64,000 bases of DNA, taken from contig NZ_SRIC01000011.1 of assembly GCF_004684775.1 (NCBI RefSeq), positions 1 through 64,000 on the forward strand, given 5' to 3'. The notes under the pieces are model-generated. The model saw only the letters and a list, made by a program, of their open reading frames with translations. It was not told the DNA's origin and did no database searches. Positions 16,996 through 26,812 of this stretch are shown one piece after another. Position 1 is the first letter of the stretch. The number at the start of each line of letters is the position of its first letter. A program made the translations under genes and the position numbers. The stretch is from Streptomyces sp. MZ04 (GTDB lineage: Bacteria; Actinomycetota; Actinomycetes; Streptomycetales; Streptomycetaceae).

Positions 16996-19900
16996 TTTCC
17001 ACTCCTGTCGGTCGGGCGCCGATCGAGTCGGTCGGCCATCACTTCTACGATTCCTGCGATTTCCTGGGCGATGACGTTCACGTGCGGTTCCTCCAGGAGG
17101 ACCAGGTGGTCGCCGGGCACGTCCACCACCTGAAGTCGGCCGGTGGTCAGGGCTCCCCAGCCGTTCGTGGGGTCCTCGTGCAGGCTCTGTGCGGCTCCGT
17201 GCATCGGCTGGAGGATCTCCGGCAGTTCCGAGGTGGCGCGGAGCAGCACCAGGTCCTCGTCGCTCGATTCGGGCCGGTAGGAGAGGATCGCCTGCCAGTG
17301 CGCCTTGAACATCCCGAACAGGCGCCGCACGGTGGTGCGTGAACTGCCCGCGGGCAGCACGCCCGCCCGCGTGGCGTGTTCGACGATGAAGCCGAACTTC
17401 TCCTCGTCGTCGAGACCGTCCGGCAGCGGGACCACCGGCGTGGTTCCGCCTTGCTCCATCCACAGCAGCTCCCAGAAGAACCACTCAAGGAGCGAGTGGT
17501 CGGCGACGTCGGGCCGCTCTCCCTGCTTGACGGCGATCGGGTCGATCAGCACGGTGCCCTGGAGGGCATCCGGATCGGTGCGCTGCAGCTGGCGCGTCAT
17601 CTCGAAGGCGATGAAGCCGCCGAACGACCAGCCGCCGATGACGTACGGACCTTCGGGGCACGCCCGGCGCATCGCCTTCAGGTAGCTGTCGGCCAGCTCG
17701 GGGATGGAGCTGAGCGGTTCCGTGCCGGGGACGGTCCCTGCGGCCTGCAGCGCGTAGACGGGCTGGTCTTCCGGCAGTTGGCGGGCGAGGCGTACGTAGC
17801 ACAGGACATGGCCGCCGAGCGGGTGGACCAGGAACAGTGGCGGCTTGCCGCCCTGGGTGCGGATCGGCACGACCGGGTCGAACTCCGCCGCCGATTCCCC
17901 GGCCCGCAGCCGCTGCGCGAGCCCGGCCACGGTCGGCGCCGCGACGAACGCGGAGAGCGGGACGCTGACGCCGTACCGCTTCTCGATCGTCATCACGAGC
18001 CGCATCGCGGTCAGCGACGTACCGCCGATGTCGAAGAAGTTGTCCCGCACCCCGACCGAGGGCAGCTCGAGGAGTTCCGCCAGGATGCCCACCAGCGCCT
18101 TCTCGTGCTCGTCGGCCGGTGGGGCGGCGTCCGCCGCCGGCGCGGCCAGCGGCATACGGCGCAGCAGCGCGTCGTCCCGCTTGCCGCTGGGTGTCAGGGG
18201 CAGGCTCGCCAGCCACTCCAGGTGCGAGGGCATCATGTAGTCCGGCAGCGCCGCACGCAGACGGGTCCGCACCTCGTCCAGGTCCACGGCCGCCGCGTCG
18301 CCGACGAGGAACGCCGCGAGGAACGCGTCGCCGCCTTCCCGGCGCCGGGCCACCACCGCGGCCTCGCGGATGCCGGGCTGCTCCTCGGCGATTTTGGCGA
18401 TGGCGATCTCCACCTCGGCGAGCTCGACCCGGTAACCGCGCACCTTCACCTGGGAGTCGGCGCGGCCGAGCCACACGAGGTTTCCGTCGGGCATGACCCT
18501 GGCCAGGTCTCCGGTGCGGTAGAGGCGGGCGCCCGGCTCGCCGGAGGGATGCGGCACGAAGCGCTGCTCGGTGAGGTCGGGCCGGTTGCGGTAGCCGTGG
18601 GCCAGGCACACCCCGCCGATGTAGACCTCGCCCTTCGCGCCGGGCGGCACCGGCCGCATCAGACCGTCGAGGAGGTGGATCTCGATCCCGCCGATCGGGG
18701 TGCCGATGGGCGGCAGGTCGGGGAAGCCGGCCGGGTCGCCGGTCATCGTGTGATGGGTCAGCAGATGCGTCTCGGTCGGCCCGTACTGGTTCTCCAGGAC
18801 GGTGCCGGGCAGCGCGGCGCAGAACCGCCGGATCTCGTCGGTGATCCGCAGTTGCTCGCCGGAGGAGATCACGACCCGCAGTGCGCGGGGCCGGATGCCC
18901 AGCGCCTGGGACGTCTCCGCGAGCTGCTGGAGCGCGACACAGGGCATGAAGGCCCGCTCCACCTCCTCGCGGTCCATGAGCCGCAGCAGCGCCGGCATGT
19001 CGCGCCGCTCCTCCTCGGCGAGCAGCTGGAGGGTGCCGCCGCCGCAGAGGGTGGAGTAGATCTCCTGGAACGCCACGTCGAAGCTGAGCGGCGCGAACTG
19101 GAGGGTCTTGCCGCCCGCCGCGCCGCTGGCGGAGGGGATCTGCCACTCCATGTAGTTGGCGAGCACCCGGTGCGGGAGTTCGACGCCCTTGGGCTCGCCG
19201 CTGGACCCGGAGGTGAACAGCAGGTAGGCGACGGTCTCGCCGGTGATGTCCGGCAGTCGCGGACCGCCGCCGGGTTCCGGCTCGGCGGCGAGCGGGTCAT
19301 CCACGGACAACAGGTCGTCGACGTACAACAGTCGGGAAAAGTCCTCGAAGAGGTGCGCGTGCGTCTCGTGCGTGATGATCCGCAACGGGTCTGCCTGGGC
19401 GACCATCGCCGCGAGCCTGGCCGGCGGATAGCTGACGTCGAGCGGGACACAGGTGGCCGCGGCCTTCCCGACCCCCAGCACGGTGGCCAGCGTTTCGGGC
19501 GAACGGTCCATGGCGATGCCGACGGTCGATCCGGGCCGGGCGCCGGCGCCGATCAGGCCGCGGGCTATCCGGTTCGCGGCCTCGTCGAGTTGTGCGTACG
19601 TCCACTGCCGCGATCCGCAGGAGACGGCCACCGCGTCGGGAGTGGACGCGACGTGCTCGTCGATCCGCCGGATGACGTTCGCGGGGGTGTCGCCGCCGCT
19701 GCCGGGGGCGGTTCCTGCCCGCAGTGCCGCTTCGGCTCGCGGATCGCGCAGGAAGGCGAAGTCGGCGTCCGCGTCGGGGTGTTCGGTCATCCGCTGGAGG
19801 ACGGCGAGGTAGGTGCGGCCGATGCTCTCCGCCTGTGGGCGGGAGAAGGTGCGTCCGTCGCAGTCCATGCGCAGCCAGAGGCGTCCGTCCACCGGGTCGA

Positions 19901-22900
19901 TCACCGCGTTGACCAGGAGCTTGAAGTTCGTCTCCTCCCAGGTCCTGAAGTCGGTCAGCTCCATGTCGGTGTGCTCGAAGAACGAGCTGAGGACGTGCGG
20001 GTGGACGTAGTTGAAGGCCGTCTCGAAGATGACGTCCCCGCCGCGGTCCTCCTGGATCGCGCTGAGCGGGTAGCGCCGGTGGGGGTGGCTGTCCTGCTCC
20101 TGTCGGTAGACCTCGCGCGCCGACTCCATCCAGGTGCGCGGCCGGGTGTCGAGGCGCAGCGGCAGCGTCTCCAGGAAGAGTCCGGTGATCCGTTCGGCGT
20201 CGGCCTCCTCCGGCCGCCCGCCGGTGACCAGGCCGGTGGTGATGTCCCCCGTGTCGGAGAACAGCCGCAGGGTGAGGCAGTGCGCGGCGAGCAGCAGGGA
20301 CTTGACCGGCAGGCCGTGGGTGCGCGCCAGGTCGCGTATCTCGGTGCCGAGGCCGTCCGGCAGCTCCACCTGGTGGACGATGATCCCCTCGTCGATCCCT
20401 TCGTCGCCCGCGGGCATGTACGGCCTCAGCCCGTCGATCTGGACCAGTTCGGCGCCGGTGAGCAGCCGTTGCCAGTAGCGCTTGGTGGCGTCCGAGGCCA
20501 GGGCCCGCCGTTCCTCGCGTACGTAGAGGGCGGGGGACGGCAGTGGTCCGGACGGGACGGCGGCGACGGGCTGCCCGGCGTGGTGGAGGAAGTCCTGGAG
20601 CAGTTCGCGGACGAGGGTGGCCACGCTCCAGCCGTCGAGGATCGCGTGGTGGAAGCTGAACACCAGCTCCACGGAGTCGTTCAGGACGTGCGCGCGGAAC
20701 AGATAGAGCGGCGGTCGGTCGAGGCGGTACTCGTGGTACCGGCGCTCCTCGATGTGCCGGGCGATCTCGGCCTGCGCCTCCTGGTCGCCGAGGTCGCGCA
20801 GATCCGCGATCTCCAGGCCGCCGTCGGCCTCCCGGTGGACGAGTTGCAGGGGTTCGGAGTATCCGCCGAGGTCGAACGCGGAGCGCAGGACCGGGTGGCG
20901 CCGGACCAGGCTGTCGAAGGCGCGGCGCAGCGCTTCCTCGTTCCAGACCGTCTTGAGGGAGTAGCGGAATACGTCGTGGTACACGGCCGATTTCTCGTGT
21001 TCCCGGCTGTGGTAGAGCAGGCCGAGGTGCAGCCGTGTCGCCGGATAGGCGTCCGCCAGGCCGGTCAGCCGCGCGCGGTCGACTCCGGACACCAGCGCGA
21101 ACGGCTCCAGCGGGGCGTCCTGACCGTTCGGCGACGAGGTGGTCGCGGTCGCGGCGAGCGCCGCCACGGTGGGGTTGCGGACCATGTCGGCCAGGGTGAA
21201 GTGAACGCCCGCGCGCCGTGCCTCGGCCTGGATGCGGAGCATCAGGATCGAGTCACCGCCCAGGGAGTAGTAGTCCTGGTCGACGCCGATCTCGTCGGTC
21301 TCGAGGACGACCGACCAGGCCGCCGCGATCTTCGCCTCGGTCTCGTTGGCCGGCGCCGCGGTCCTGGCGTCCGCCTCCACGGCGGGAGCGGGCAGCCTTC
21401 GCCGGTCGGCCTTGCCGTTGGCGGTGAGCGGGATCCGGTCGATCCGCACGAAGAAGGCCGGGATCATGAACTCCGGCAAGGACTTCAGGAGTTGGGCCCG
21501 GAGCTCCGCGAGCCGCACGTCCTCGTCCGCGACGTAGTAGCCCACCAGGTGGACGCCGCGGGCCGGTGAGTTCCGGTCCACGACGATCGCGTCCCGGACG
21601 CCGGGGAAGGCCGTCAGACGGCCCTGCACCTCGCCGAGCTCCACCCGGTTTCCACGGATCTTGACCTGGTCGTCGAGTCGGCCCAGGTATTCGAGGGTGC
21701 CGTCCGCGAGCCAGCGCGCCCGGTCGCCGGTGCGGTACATCCGCCCGCCGGGGGTGAACGGGTCGGCCACGAAAACCGCCGCGTCCAGCTCGGGCCGGTC
21801 CAAGTAGCCGCGGGCCACGCCCACTCCCGCGATGCACAGCTCGCCGGGCACCCCGGTGGGCTGCAGGTCGCCGTGTGCCCCGACCACGTAGAGCCGGATG
21901 TTGTCGATCGGCCGCCCGATCGGTACGCGCCGTACGTCCTCGGCCGCGTCGCCCGGGCAGTCGTAGTACGTGACGTCGACCGTGGCCTCGGTCGGGCCGT
22001 AGAGATTGACCAGGCGTGGCACGGTGACCCCGGCTGCGGCGAAGACCCGGTTGAACCGGTTCACCTGGGCGGGCGTCAGCGCCTCGCCGCTGCAGAACAC
22101 CAGGCGCAGGGACGCGATGTCGTCCACCAGGGCCGGAGTCTCTTCGAGCAGGTCGAGGAAGGGGCCGAGCATCGAGGGCACGAAGTGGGCCACGCTCACC
22201 CGGTGCGCCTCGACCGTCTTGAGGATGGCCGCGGGATCCCGCTCGCCCCCGGGCGGGAGCAGCGCGAGTCCGGCGCCGGTGATCGCCCACCAGAACAGCT
22301 CCCACACCGAGACGTCGAAGGTCGCCGGTGTCTTCTGGAGCAGGACGTCCCCGCCGCCGACCGGGTAGCCGCGCTGCATCCACTCCAGGCGGTTCACCAC
22401 GGAACGGTGCTCGACCTGCACGCCCTTGGGCTGCCCGGTGGATCCCGAGGTGTAGATGACGTAGGCGAGGTCGCGCGGGCCGCCGCCGGCGGGTGCGGGC
22501 GGCTCGGGCTCGGCGCCCGGGGTGTCGTCCAGGCGGCGCACGGGTACCGCGTCGCCGACCAGGGAGCCGGGAACGGTACGGCCGAGGAGCACGGCCTTCG
22601 CCCCGCTGTCGGCCAGCAGGAACCTGACGCGACCCTCGGGATGGCTCGGGTCGACCGGTACGTACGCGCCGCCTGCCTTGAGCACCCCGAGGACGGCCGC
22701 GACCAGGTGCGGGCCGCGCTCGGCCACCACGGCCACCCGGTCGCCGGAGGCCACACCGTCGCCGCGCAACTGGTGAGCGATGTGGTTCGCCCACGCGTCC
22801 AGCCGCGCGAAGGTGAGCGCATCGGCGGGATCGTCGGCGAGGAGCGCCACCCGGTCGGGCGTCCTGGCCGCCTGCTGCTCGAAGAGCGCGTGGATTGTGG

Positions 22901-24260
22901 CGTCCTGGGAGTAGTCGGTCTCCGGGCCGCTGCCCACCGTGATCAGGGCGGCGCGCTCGGCGGCGCCGATCATGGGGACCTCCGACAGCGGGCGGTCCGC
23001 CCGGTCGAGGGTGCCCTTGAGGATCGCCTCGATGTGGGTGGCCACGGACGCGATGGGGAAGTCCGCGTCGAAGACGTCGAGGGCGTAGTCCATGTCGACC
23101 AGGACATCGCTGACGTCGTCCAACTCGTTGACGACGACCGCGAGTACGTCGTCGTCGTGGGCGCGGGCCTGCACGACGGTTTCGTACGCCACACCCTGTA
23201 CGTCGAGCGGGTTCGGCCAGCGCAGGTAGGCGATGGTGGTGTCGAACAGCCGCTTGGGGCCGCTGTCCTGGAGCGGCACGGAGCGCAGCAGGTCTCCCAG
23301 GGAGAAGCGCTCGTGGGGTTTGAGTGCCCGGGTCGCGGCCTGCACCCCGGCGACCAGTTCGCTCATCGTGCGGTCGGGGCTGGGAGTCACCCGCAGCGGC
23401 AGGGTGTTGGCGAAATGGCCGACGGTCTCCTTCTGCCCGGCGGTGGGCCGGTTCAGCAGCGGCACGCCAAGGACGACCTCGTCGCTGCCGTGGATCCGGG
23501 AGAGATAGACGGCGAAGGCACTGGCGACGAACGCGAAGACCGAATGACCGCGTTCCCGTATGCCTTCGATGAGACCGCGCTCGATCAGGAAGCTGTGGCG
23601 GGCGCTCCTCCGTGACCCGGCCGGCGCGGCGCGGCGGAAGAAGGCCGGGGCGACGCCCTTGAACTGCTCCTGGAAGAACTCCCGGTCCCGCTCGTGGTCG
23701 TCCGAACCCCGGTAGCGGCGCTCGTCCTCGGCGAAGTCCAGGTACGACGGCGCGGGCGGGCCGCTGAACTCCCCGGTCCGCCGCACCTGGTCGTACTCGG
23801 CGCGGACCTGGGACATGAACAGGTTCAGGCCCCAGCCGTCGGCGACGATGTGATGCACCTTGACGTAGGCGTGGACGACGTCCTCGCGCTCCTTGAGGAC
23901 CGTGATCCTGAACAGCCGGCGGCGCTCCACCTCGAACGGGACGTCGAAGGCGTCCTTGATCCACGCCTCACAGGCCGCACGCGGCGCGGGAGTTCCGGAA
24001 AGGTCGACCGTCGGAATGTCGAACGCCTCGTGCTCGGTCCACTGGCACGGGGTTCCGTCCTCCGGGTCGATCCGGAGCTGGAACGCGTCGTTGCGGTCGG
24101 CCGCACGGCGCAGGCACTCCTTGAGCAGGTCGACGTCGACGTCACCGGTGAAGCGGTCGGTGATGAAGCAGTTGAACTGCGGGAGATCCGGGAAGAGGGA
24201 GTTCGCCGCCCAGATGTCCTGCTGGTAGGCCGTGAGAGAGTTACGCCCCCGGAGATTCAC
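16992..24260 (-). CDS. Bimodular non-ribosomal peptide synthetase, C-A(Ser)-T-C-A-T-TE
   Basis: 2422 residues. C1 (about 1-430) has HHIVADG near 138. A1 (about 455-965) has TSGSTG near 603 and NLYGPTEAT near 752; aligning its pocket by eye gives DVWHFSLVDK, the classic serine code. T1 carries GGDS (Ser near 1003). C2 (about 1065-1490) has HHAILDG near 1205. A2 (about 1515-2035) has FDVAFQE near 1728 and NQYGPTET near 1825; its pocket reads DVQFISQLLK, related to but different from proline codes such as DVQFIAHVVK. T2 carries GGTS (Ser near 2079). The thioesterase has GWSFGG (Ser near 2211) and a late GDH. The N-terminal C domain implies an acyl starter, so the likely chain is N-acyl-Ser-X, with X proline-like or azetidine-2-carboxylate. 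It follows the methyltransferase-fold gene and overlaps the monooxygenase gene. Confidence 0.93.
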   Translation of the reverse strand: MNLRGRNSLTAYQQDIWAANSLFPDLPQFNCFITDRFTGDVDVDLLKECLRRAADRNDAFQLRIDPEDGTPCQWTEHEAFDIPTVDLSGTPAPRAACEAWIKDAFDVPFEVERRRLFRITVLKEREDVVHAYVKVHHIVADGWGLNLFMSQVRAEYDQVRRTGEFSGPPAPSYLDFAEDERRYRGSDDHERDREFFQEQFKGVAPAFFRRAAPAGSRRSARHSFLIERGLIEGIRERGHSVFAFVASAFAVYLSRIHGSDEVVLGVPLLNRPTAGQKETVGHFANTLPLRVTPSPDRTMSELVAGVQAATRALKPHERFSLGDLLRSVPLQDSGPKRLFDTTIAYLRWPNPLDVQGVAYETVVQARAHDDDVLAVVVNELDDVSDVLVDMDYALDVFDADFPIASVATHIEAILKGTLDRADRPLSEVPMIGAAERAALITVGSGPETDYSQDATIHALFEQQAARTPDRVALLADDPADALTFARLDAWANHIAHQLRGDGVASGDRVAVVAERGPHLVAAVLGVLKAGGAYVPVDPSHPEGRVRFLLADSGAKAVLLGRTVPGSLVGDAVPVRRLDDTPGAEPEPPAPAGGGPRDLAYVIYTSGSTGQPKGVQVEHRSVVNRLEWMQRGYPVGGGDVLLQKTPATFDVSVWELFWWAITGAGLALLPPGGERDPAAILKTVEAHRVSVAHFVPSMLGPFLDLLEETPALVDDIASLRLVFCSGEALTPAQVNRFNRVFAAAGVTVPRLVNLYGPTEATVDVTYYDCPGDAAEDVRRVPIGRPIDNIRLYVVGAHGDLQPTGVPGELCIAGVGVARGYLDRPELDAAVFVADPFTPGGRMYRTGDRARWLADGTLEYLGRLDDQVKIRGNRVELGEVQGRLTAFPGVRDAIVVDRNSPARGVHLVGYYVADEDVRLAELRAQLLKSLPEFMIPAFFVRIDRIPLTANGKADRRRLPAPAVEADARTAAPANETEAKIAAAWSVVLETDEIGVDQDYYSLGGDSILMLRIQAEARRAGVHFTLADMVRNPTVAALAATATTSSPNGQDAPLEPFALVSGVDRARLTGLADAYPATRLHLGLLYHSREHEKSAVYHDVFRYSLKTVWNEEALRRAFDSLVRRHPVLRSAFDLGGYSEPLQLVHREADGGLEIADLRDLGDQEAQAEIARHIEERRYHEYRLDRPPLYLFRAHVLNDSVELVFSFHHAILDGWSVATLVRELLQDFLHHAGQPVAAVPSGPLPSPALYVREERRALASDATKRYWQRLLTGAELVQIDGLRPYMPAGDEGIDEGIIVHQVELPDGLGTEIRDLARTHGLPVKSLLLAAHCLTLRLFSDTGDITTGLVTGGRPEEADAERITGLFLETLPLRLDTRPRTWMESAREVYRQEQDSHPHRRYPLSAIQEDRGGDVIFETAFNYVHPHVLSSFFEHTDMELTDFRTWEETNFKLLVNAVIDPVDGRLWLRMDCDGRTFSRPQAESIGRTYLAVLQRMTEHPDADADFAFLRDPRAEAALRAGTAPGSGGDTPANVIRRIDEHVASTPDAVAVSCGSRQWTYAQLDEAANRIARGLIGAGARPGSTVGIAMDRSPETLATVLGVGKAAATCVPLDVSYPPARLAAMVAQADPLRIITHETHAHLFEDFSRLLYVDDLLSVDDPLAAEPEPGGGPRLPDITGETVAYLLFTSGSSGEPKGVELPHRVLANYMEWQIPSASGAAGGKTLQFAPLSFDVAFQEIYSTLCGGGTLQLLAEEERRDMPALLRLMDREEVERAFMPCVALQQLAETSQALGIRPRALRVVISSGEQLRITDEIRRFCAALPGTVLENQYGPTETHLLTHHTMTGDPAGFPDLPPIGTPIGGIEIHLLDGLMRPVPPGAKGEVYIGGVCLAHGYRNRPDLTEQRFVPHPSGEPGARLYRTGDLARVMPDGNLVWLGRADSQVKVRGYRVELAEVEIAIAKIAEEQPGIREAAVVARRREGGDAFLAAFLVGDAAAVDLDEVRTRLRAALPDYMMPSHLEWLASLPLTPSGKRDDALLRRMPLAAPAADAAPPADEHEKALVGILAELLELPSVGVRDNFFDIGGTSLTAMRLVMTIEKRYGVSVPLSAFVAAPTVAGLAQRLRAGESAAEFDPVVPIRTQGGKPPLFLVHPLGGHVLCYVRLARQLPEDQPVYALQAAGTVPGTEPLSSIPELADSYLKAMRRACPEGPYVIGGWSFGGFIAFEMTRQLQRTDPDALQGTVLIDPIAVKQGERPDVADHSLLEWFFWELLWMEQGGTTPVVPLPDGLDDEEKFGFIVEHATRAGVLPAGSSRTTVRRLFGMFKAHWQAILSYRPESSDEDLVLLRATSELPEILQPMHGAAQSLHEDPTNGWGALTTGRLQVVDVPGDHLVLLEEPHVNVIAQEIAGIVEVMADRLDRRPTDRSGK

Positions 24261-24345
24261 GATCGCTCCATATTCCTCAGCTTTTGCCTTCGGTTTCTGA
24301 GTTGCGCGACTTCCTCGGCGAGCATTTCTCCGCGGATCAGAGGAC

Positions 24346-25401
24346 TCAGCCGGCCTCGGGCTTCCGTGCGCGGAGGATGACGTCGAACCGTCCGGGATAT
24401 TGGCGGTCCATCGGCTCGAAACCCGCTTCCGTGTACCACTGCTCGAATTCCCGCGGCGTGTAGATGCGGCCCTCGGGCGACGCGATGGTGTGGACGTACG
24501 CCGACATGAAAGCGGCGTGGGCGGGGCCGGTCTCTTCGTCGTCCTCGGCGCAGGCGACGATCACCATGTGGCCGCCGGGCTCCAATGCCCGGTAGGTCTT
24601 CGCGAAAAGGTTGCGGACCTGCTCCGGGGACCAGATTTCGAGGAAGCGGGAGAAGACGACGCAGTCGTGGGACGACGTGGGGAACTCGTCCTGCATGATG
24701 TCGGTTCCGACCGCGCGGACCCGATCGGTCAGGCCGGCCTCGGCGATCCGGTCGTTCGCCATCTTCGCCACGTTCGGCAGTTCGAGAATGGTCGCCTGAA
24801 GCTCCGGCCAGCGCTGGGCGAAGGCGATGGCGTTCGTCCCGGTTCCCCCGCCGACATCCAGTACACGGCGATACGACGAGAAGTCCACGGCGTCGACGAA
24901 GTCCTCGACCACCGAGCGGCTTTGGTGCTCCATCATGGCGGTCCACACCTTCTCGAGGTTCTCGTCCTCGCCGAGAAGCTCGTAGAGCGTGGTCGCCGAC
25001 TTTCCGGCGAGCAACTCGCGATGCAGGCCCAGGTTTTCGTTGTCCACCAGCGATTCGTAGAGCCAGCCCATCGGCCGGTACAACATCTCGTGGGTGTAGC
25101 GGATGATGACGGGCATGAATCCGTCCGGATCGCCCGACAGGAGATCGGTCGCGGCGGTGTTGTGATACCCGTCGCCTTCCTTGCGCACGAGCTCGAACGA
25201 GCAACACCCCAGCATCAGCACGTGTCCCGCGCGCGCTTCAAGACCCAACTCGTCGGTGATCTCTTCGAGGGTGCTGCCCGGCCGCTCGTTGAGCAGGGCG
25301 AACAACTTCAGGCGCAGCGCGGCGTGCAGAAACGGGAATCGGAAGCTGGTGTACACCAGCTTCCACAGGTCGTCCAGGGCGGTCGCAGACGGTTCGGTCA
25401 T
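24346..25401 (-). CDS. SAM-dependent methyltransferase-fold enzyme lacking the usual catalytic His (candidate azetidine-2-carboxylate synthase)
   Basis: 351 residues. An N-terminal helical dimerisation domain (about 1-110) is followed by a Rossmann fold with the SAM motif VLDVGGGTGTNAIAFA near 182-197 and EPGGHMVIVACAED. The layout matches small-molecule O-methyltransferases, but the segment that normally reads LHDWxxE, holding the catalytic His, reads FLEIWSPEQ here, with Glu in its place. AzeJ and VioH (recalled) are methyltransferase-fold proteins that cyclise SAM to azetidine-2-carboxylic acid, and AzeJ works with a bimodular NRPS like this one. It heads the NRPS operon, 85 bases upstream; AAGGGA precedes the ATG. 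A simple tailoring methyltransferase remains possible. Confidence 0.75.
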   Translation of the reverse strand: MTEPSATALDDLWKLVYTSFRFPFLHAALRLKLFALLNERPGSTLEEITDELGLEARAGHVLMLGCCSFELVRKEGDGYHNTAATDLLSGDPDGFMPVIIRYTHEMLYRPMGWLYESLVDNENLGLHRELLAGKSATTLYELLGEDENLEKVWTAMMEHQSRSVVEDFVDAVDFSSYRRVLDVGGGTGTNAIAFAQRWPELQATILELPNVAKMANDRIAEAGLTDRVRAVGTDIMQDEFPTSSHDCVVFSRFLEIWSPEQVRNLFAKTYRALEPGGHMVIVACAEDDEETGPAHAAFMSAYVHTIASPEGRIYTPREFEQWYTEAGFEPMDRQYPGRFDVILRARKPEAG

Positions 25402-25946
25402 GGTGATCCCTTCCCAGTATCGCGAGCCTCAGGGGGGCCATGCGAGGCCGGCCCTCCCACTGCCCCATCTTGGGCACGGAGTCGACGGCTGATCCAGGAT
25501 GCCGTTATCGGAACACTCGCGGTGCCTGGCTGGGACGGCACGGGCGGAGGGAGGCCGGGGCCCGAAGGAACACGGACTTTGCCGTGAAGAACTCGTGGGG
25601 CGACAGGCATGACCTGACCGCACACCCGTCAAACATGGAGTTACTCATACCGCGGTACTCCAACTGCTTCGTAGAGTCGGGTCTGCAAGCAGCATGTGTC
25701 CGCGGTGAGTTCACTTTTCCGGCTCCGTCCTGAGTGTGCGTTGCAGGAGCCACGAGCAGCTCACCTCCCACCGGAACATCCGGAGGCTCATGAGTGTTCG
25801 AGGAAATGCCGACATTGAAGCGGGGGAATGCCGACGAGCGACCAAGCCCGTTGCCTCTGCCCCGTCGTTCACGAGCCCATTTCTGTAGTCATGCGGGCAG
25901 TTACGCCGAAAGCCAGACTGCTCAATACGACCTTTCAGGGGGAAAA
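25402..25946. other. Divergent regulatory region between the NRPS operon and its regulator (no gene)
   Basis: About 545 bases, less GC-rich than the flanks, hold no credible gene; the short open frames have poor codon use. It should contain promoters for the minus-strand operon and for the XRE gene. The clearest signal is the dyad at 25637-25661. Confidence 0.6.
25637..25661. promoter_or_regulatory. Dyad GGAGT-N15-ACTCC with central TACCGCGGTA
   Basis: Outer arms GGAGT (25637-25641) and ACTCC (25657-25661) enclose the perfect 10-bp palindrome TACCGCGGTA (25648-25657), which is offset from the centre of the outer arms. A similar GGAGT-N14-ACTCC pair lies upstream of the clpP genes at 28334-28357. 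A common regulator of both units is plausible. Confidence 0.4.
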
Positions 25947-26786
25947 GTGTCCGACAACTACCTCAGCAGGAAGGCTCTGGCTCACTTTCTGAGAAGCCGC
26001 CGCGAGGGGCTCAAGCCCGAGGACATCGGACTGCCCCGGGGCAGTCGTCGCCGCACCCCGGGCCTGCGGCGCGAGGAAGTGGCCGTGCTGGCCGGAGTGA
26101 GCCCCACCTGGTACGCACTGCTCGAGCAGGCAAGGAATGTCTCACCCTCACCGCAGGTACTCGACCGGCTGGCACAGGCGTTGGCCATGACAGAGACCGA
26201 GCGCCGATACAGCCATAAGCTGGTGCAGAGCCGCACTTTCCCCCAGCCCATCGAGAAACGGCACGCCGGCAGCGAGGCCAGTCTGCAGAAGGTCTGCGAG
26301 ACGCTGGAACCGAACCCCGCCTACGTCACCAACTCCATCGGCGACATCCTCGGTTGGAACCGGGCGACGATCGAATGGCTCACCGATTTCGGCCAGATAC
26401 CCGAACCGGACCGCAACCTACTGCTCTGGTTATTCACCTCACCGGAAGCCAGGAAACGCCTTCCCGAATGGGAGAACGAAGCCCGTGTCCAGGTCGCGCA
26501 TCTGCGCTGGGTGACGGCGAGTTACCCCAGGACGAGTTGCGTATCCAGTCTCGTGGACCGGCTCGAGAAACTCAGCAGGGATTTCCGGCGAATATGGGAG
26601 GAGCATCATGTGGAGAAACCAAAGACAAACATCCGGCTACTCCGTCACGACCGGCAAGGGATCGTTCCCATGCAGGTGATCACACTCTGCGACGCGTCCC
26701 ACCCGTCGCTGCAAGTCGTCCACCACACCCGCGTCTTCGAGGCGGTTGCGCCCAAGACCGGGGAGCTCATGGCCGAAGCACGCTGA
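25947..26786 (+). CDS. XRE-family regulator with MmyB-like ligand-binding domain; contains a TTA codon
   Basis: 279 residues from a GTG at 25947 preceded by AGGGGG. The N-terminal HTH reads ALAHFLRSRREGLKPEDIGL, RTPGLRREEVAVLAGVSPTW then YALLEQARNVSPSPQVLDRL. The C-terminal domain has PAYVTNSIGDILGWNRATIE and related stretches of the MmyB ligand domain, known as a pathway regulator in methylenomycin. A leucine codon at 26430-26432 is TTA, so translation should need the bldA tRNA. Its position between the NRPS operon and the clpP pair suggests it is the cluster-situated regulator. Confidence 0.88.
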   Translation: MSDNYLSRKALAHFLRSRREGLKPEDIGLPRGSRRRTPGLRREEVAVLAGVSPTWYALLEQARNVSPSPQVLDRLAQALAMTETERRYSHKLVQSRTFPQPIEKRHAGSEASLQKVCETLEPNPAYVTNSIGDILGWNRATIEWLTDFGQIPEPDRNLLLWLFTSPEARKRLPEWENEARVQVAHLRWVTASYPRTSCVSSLVDRLEKLSRDFRRIWEEHHVEKPKTNIRLLRHDRQGIVPMQVITLCDASHPSLQVVHHTRVFEAVAPKTGELMAEAR

Positions 26787-26812
26787 CCCACGGGTAGCGC
26801 GGCGAGCACACG

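Noticed and set aside
17376-21569. Very long open frame on the plus strand opposite the NRPS gene
   Set aside because: It is the mirror of a strongly supported NRPS frame in high-GC DNA; its translation is Arg/Gly/Pro/Asp-rich with no domain.
25440-25771. Short open frames in the gap between the methyltransferase-like and XRE genes
   Set aside because: Neither strand shows ribosome sites, codon bias or motifs; the region is better read as promoter DNA.
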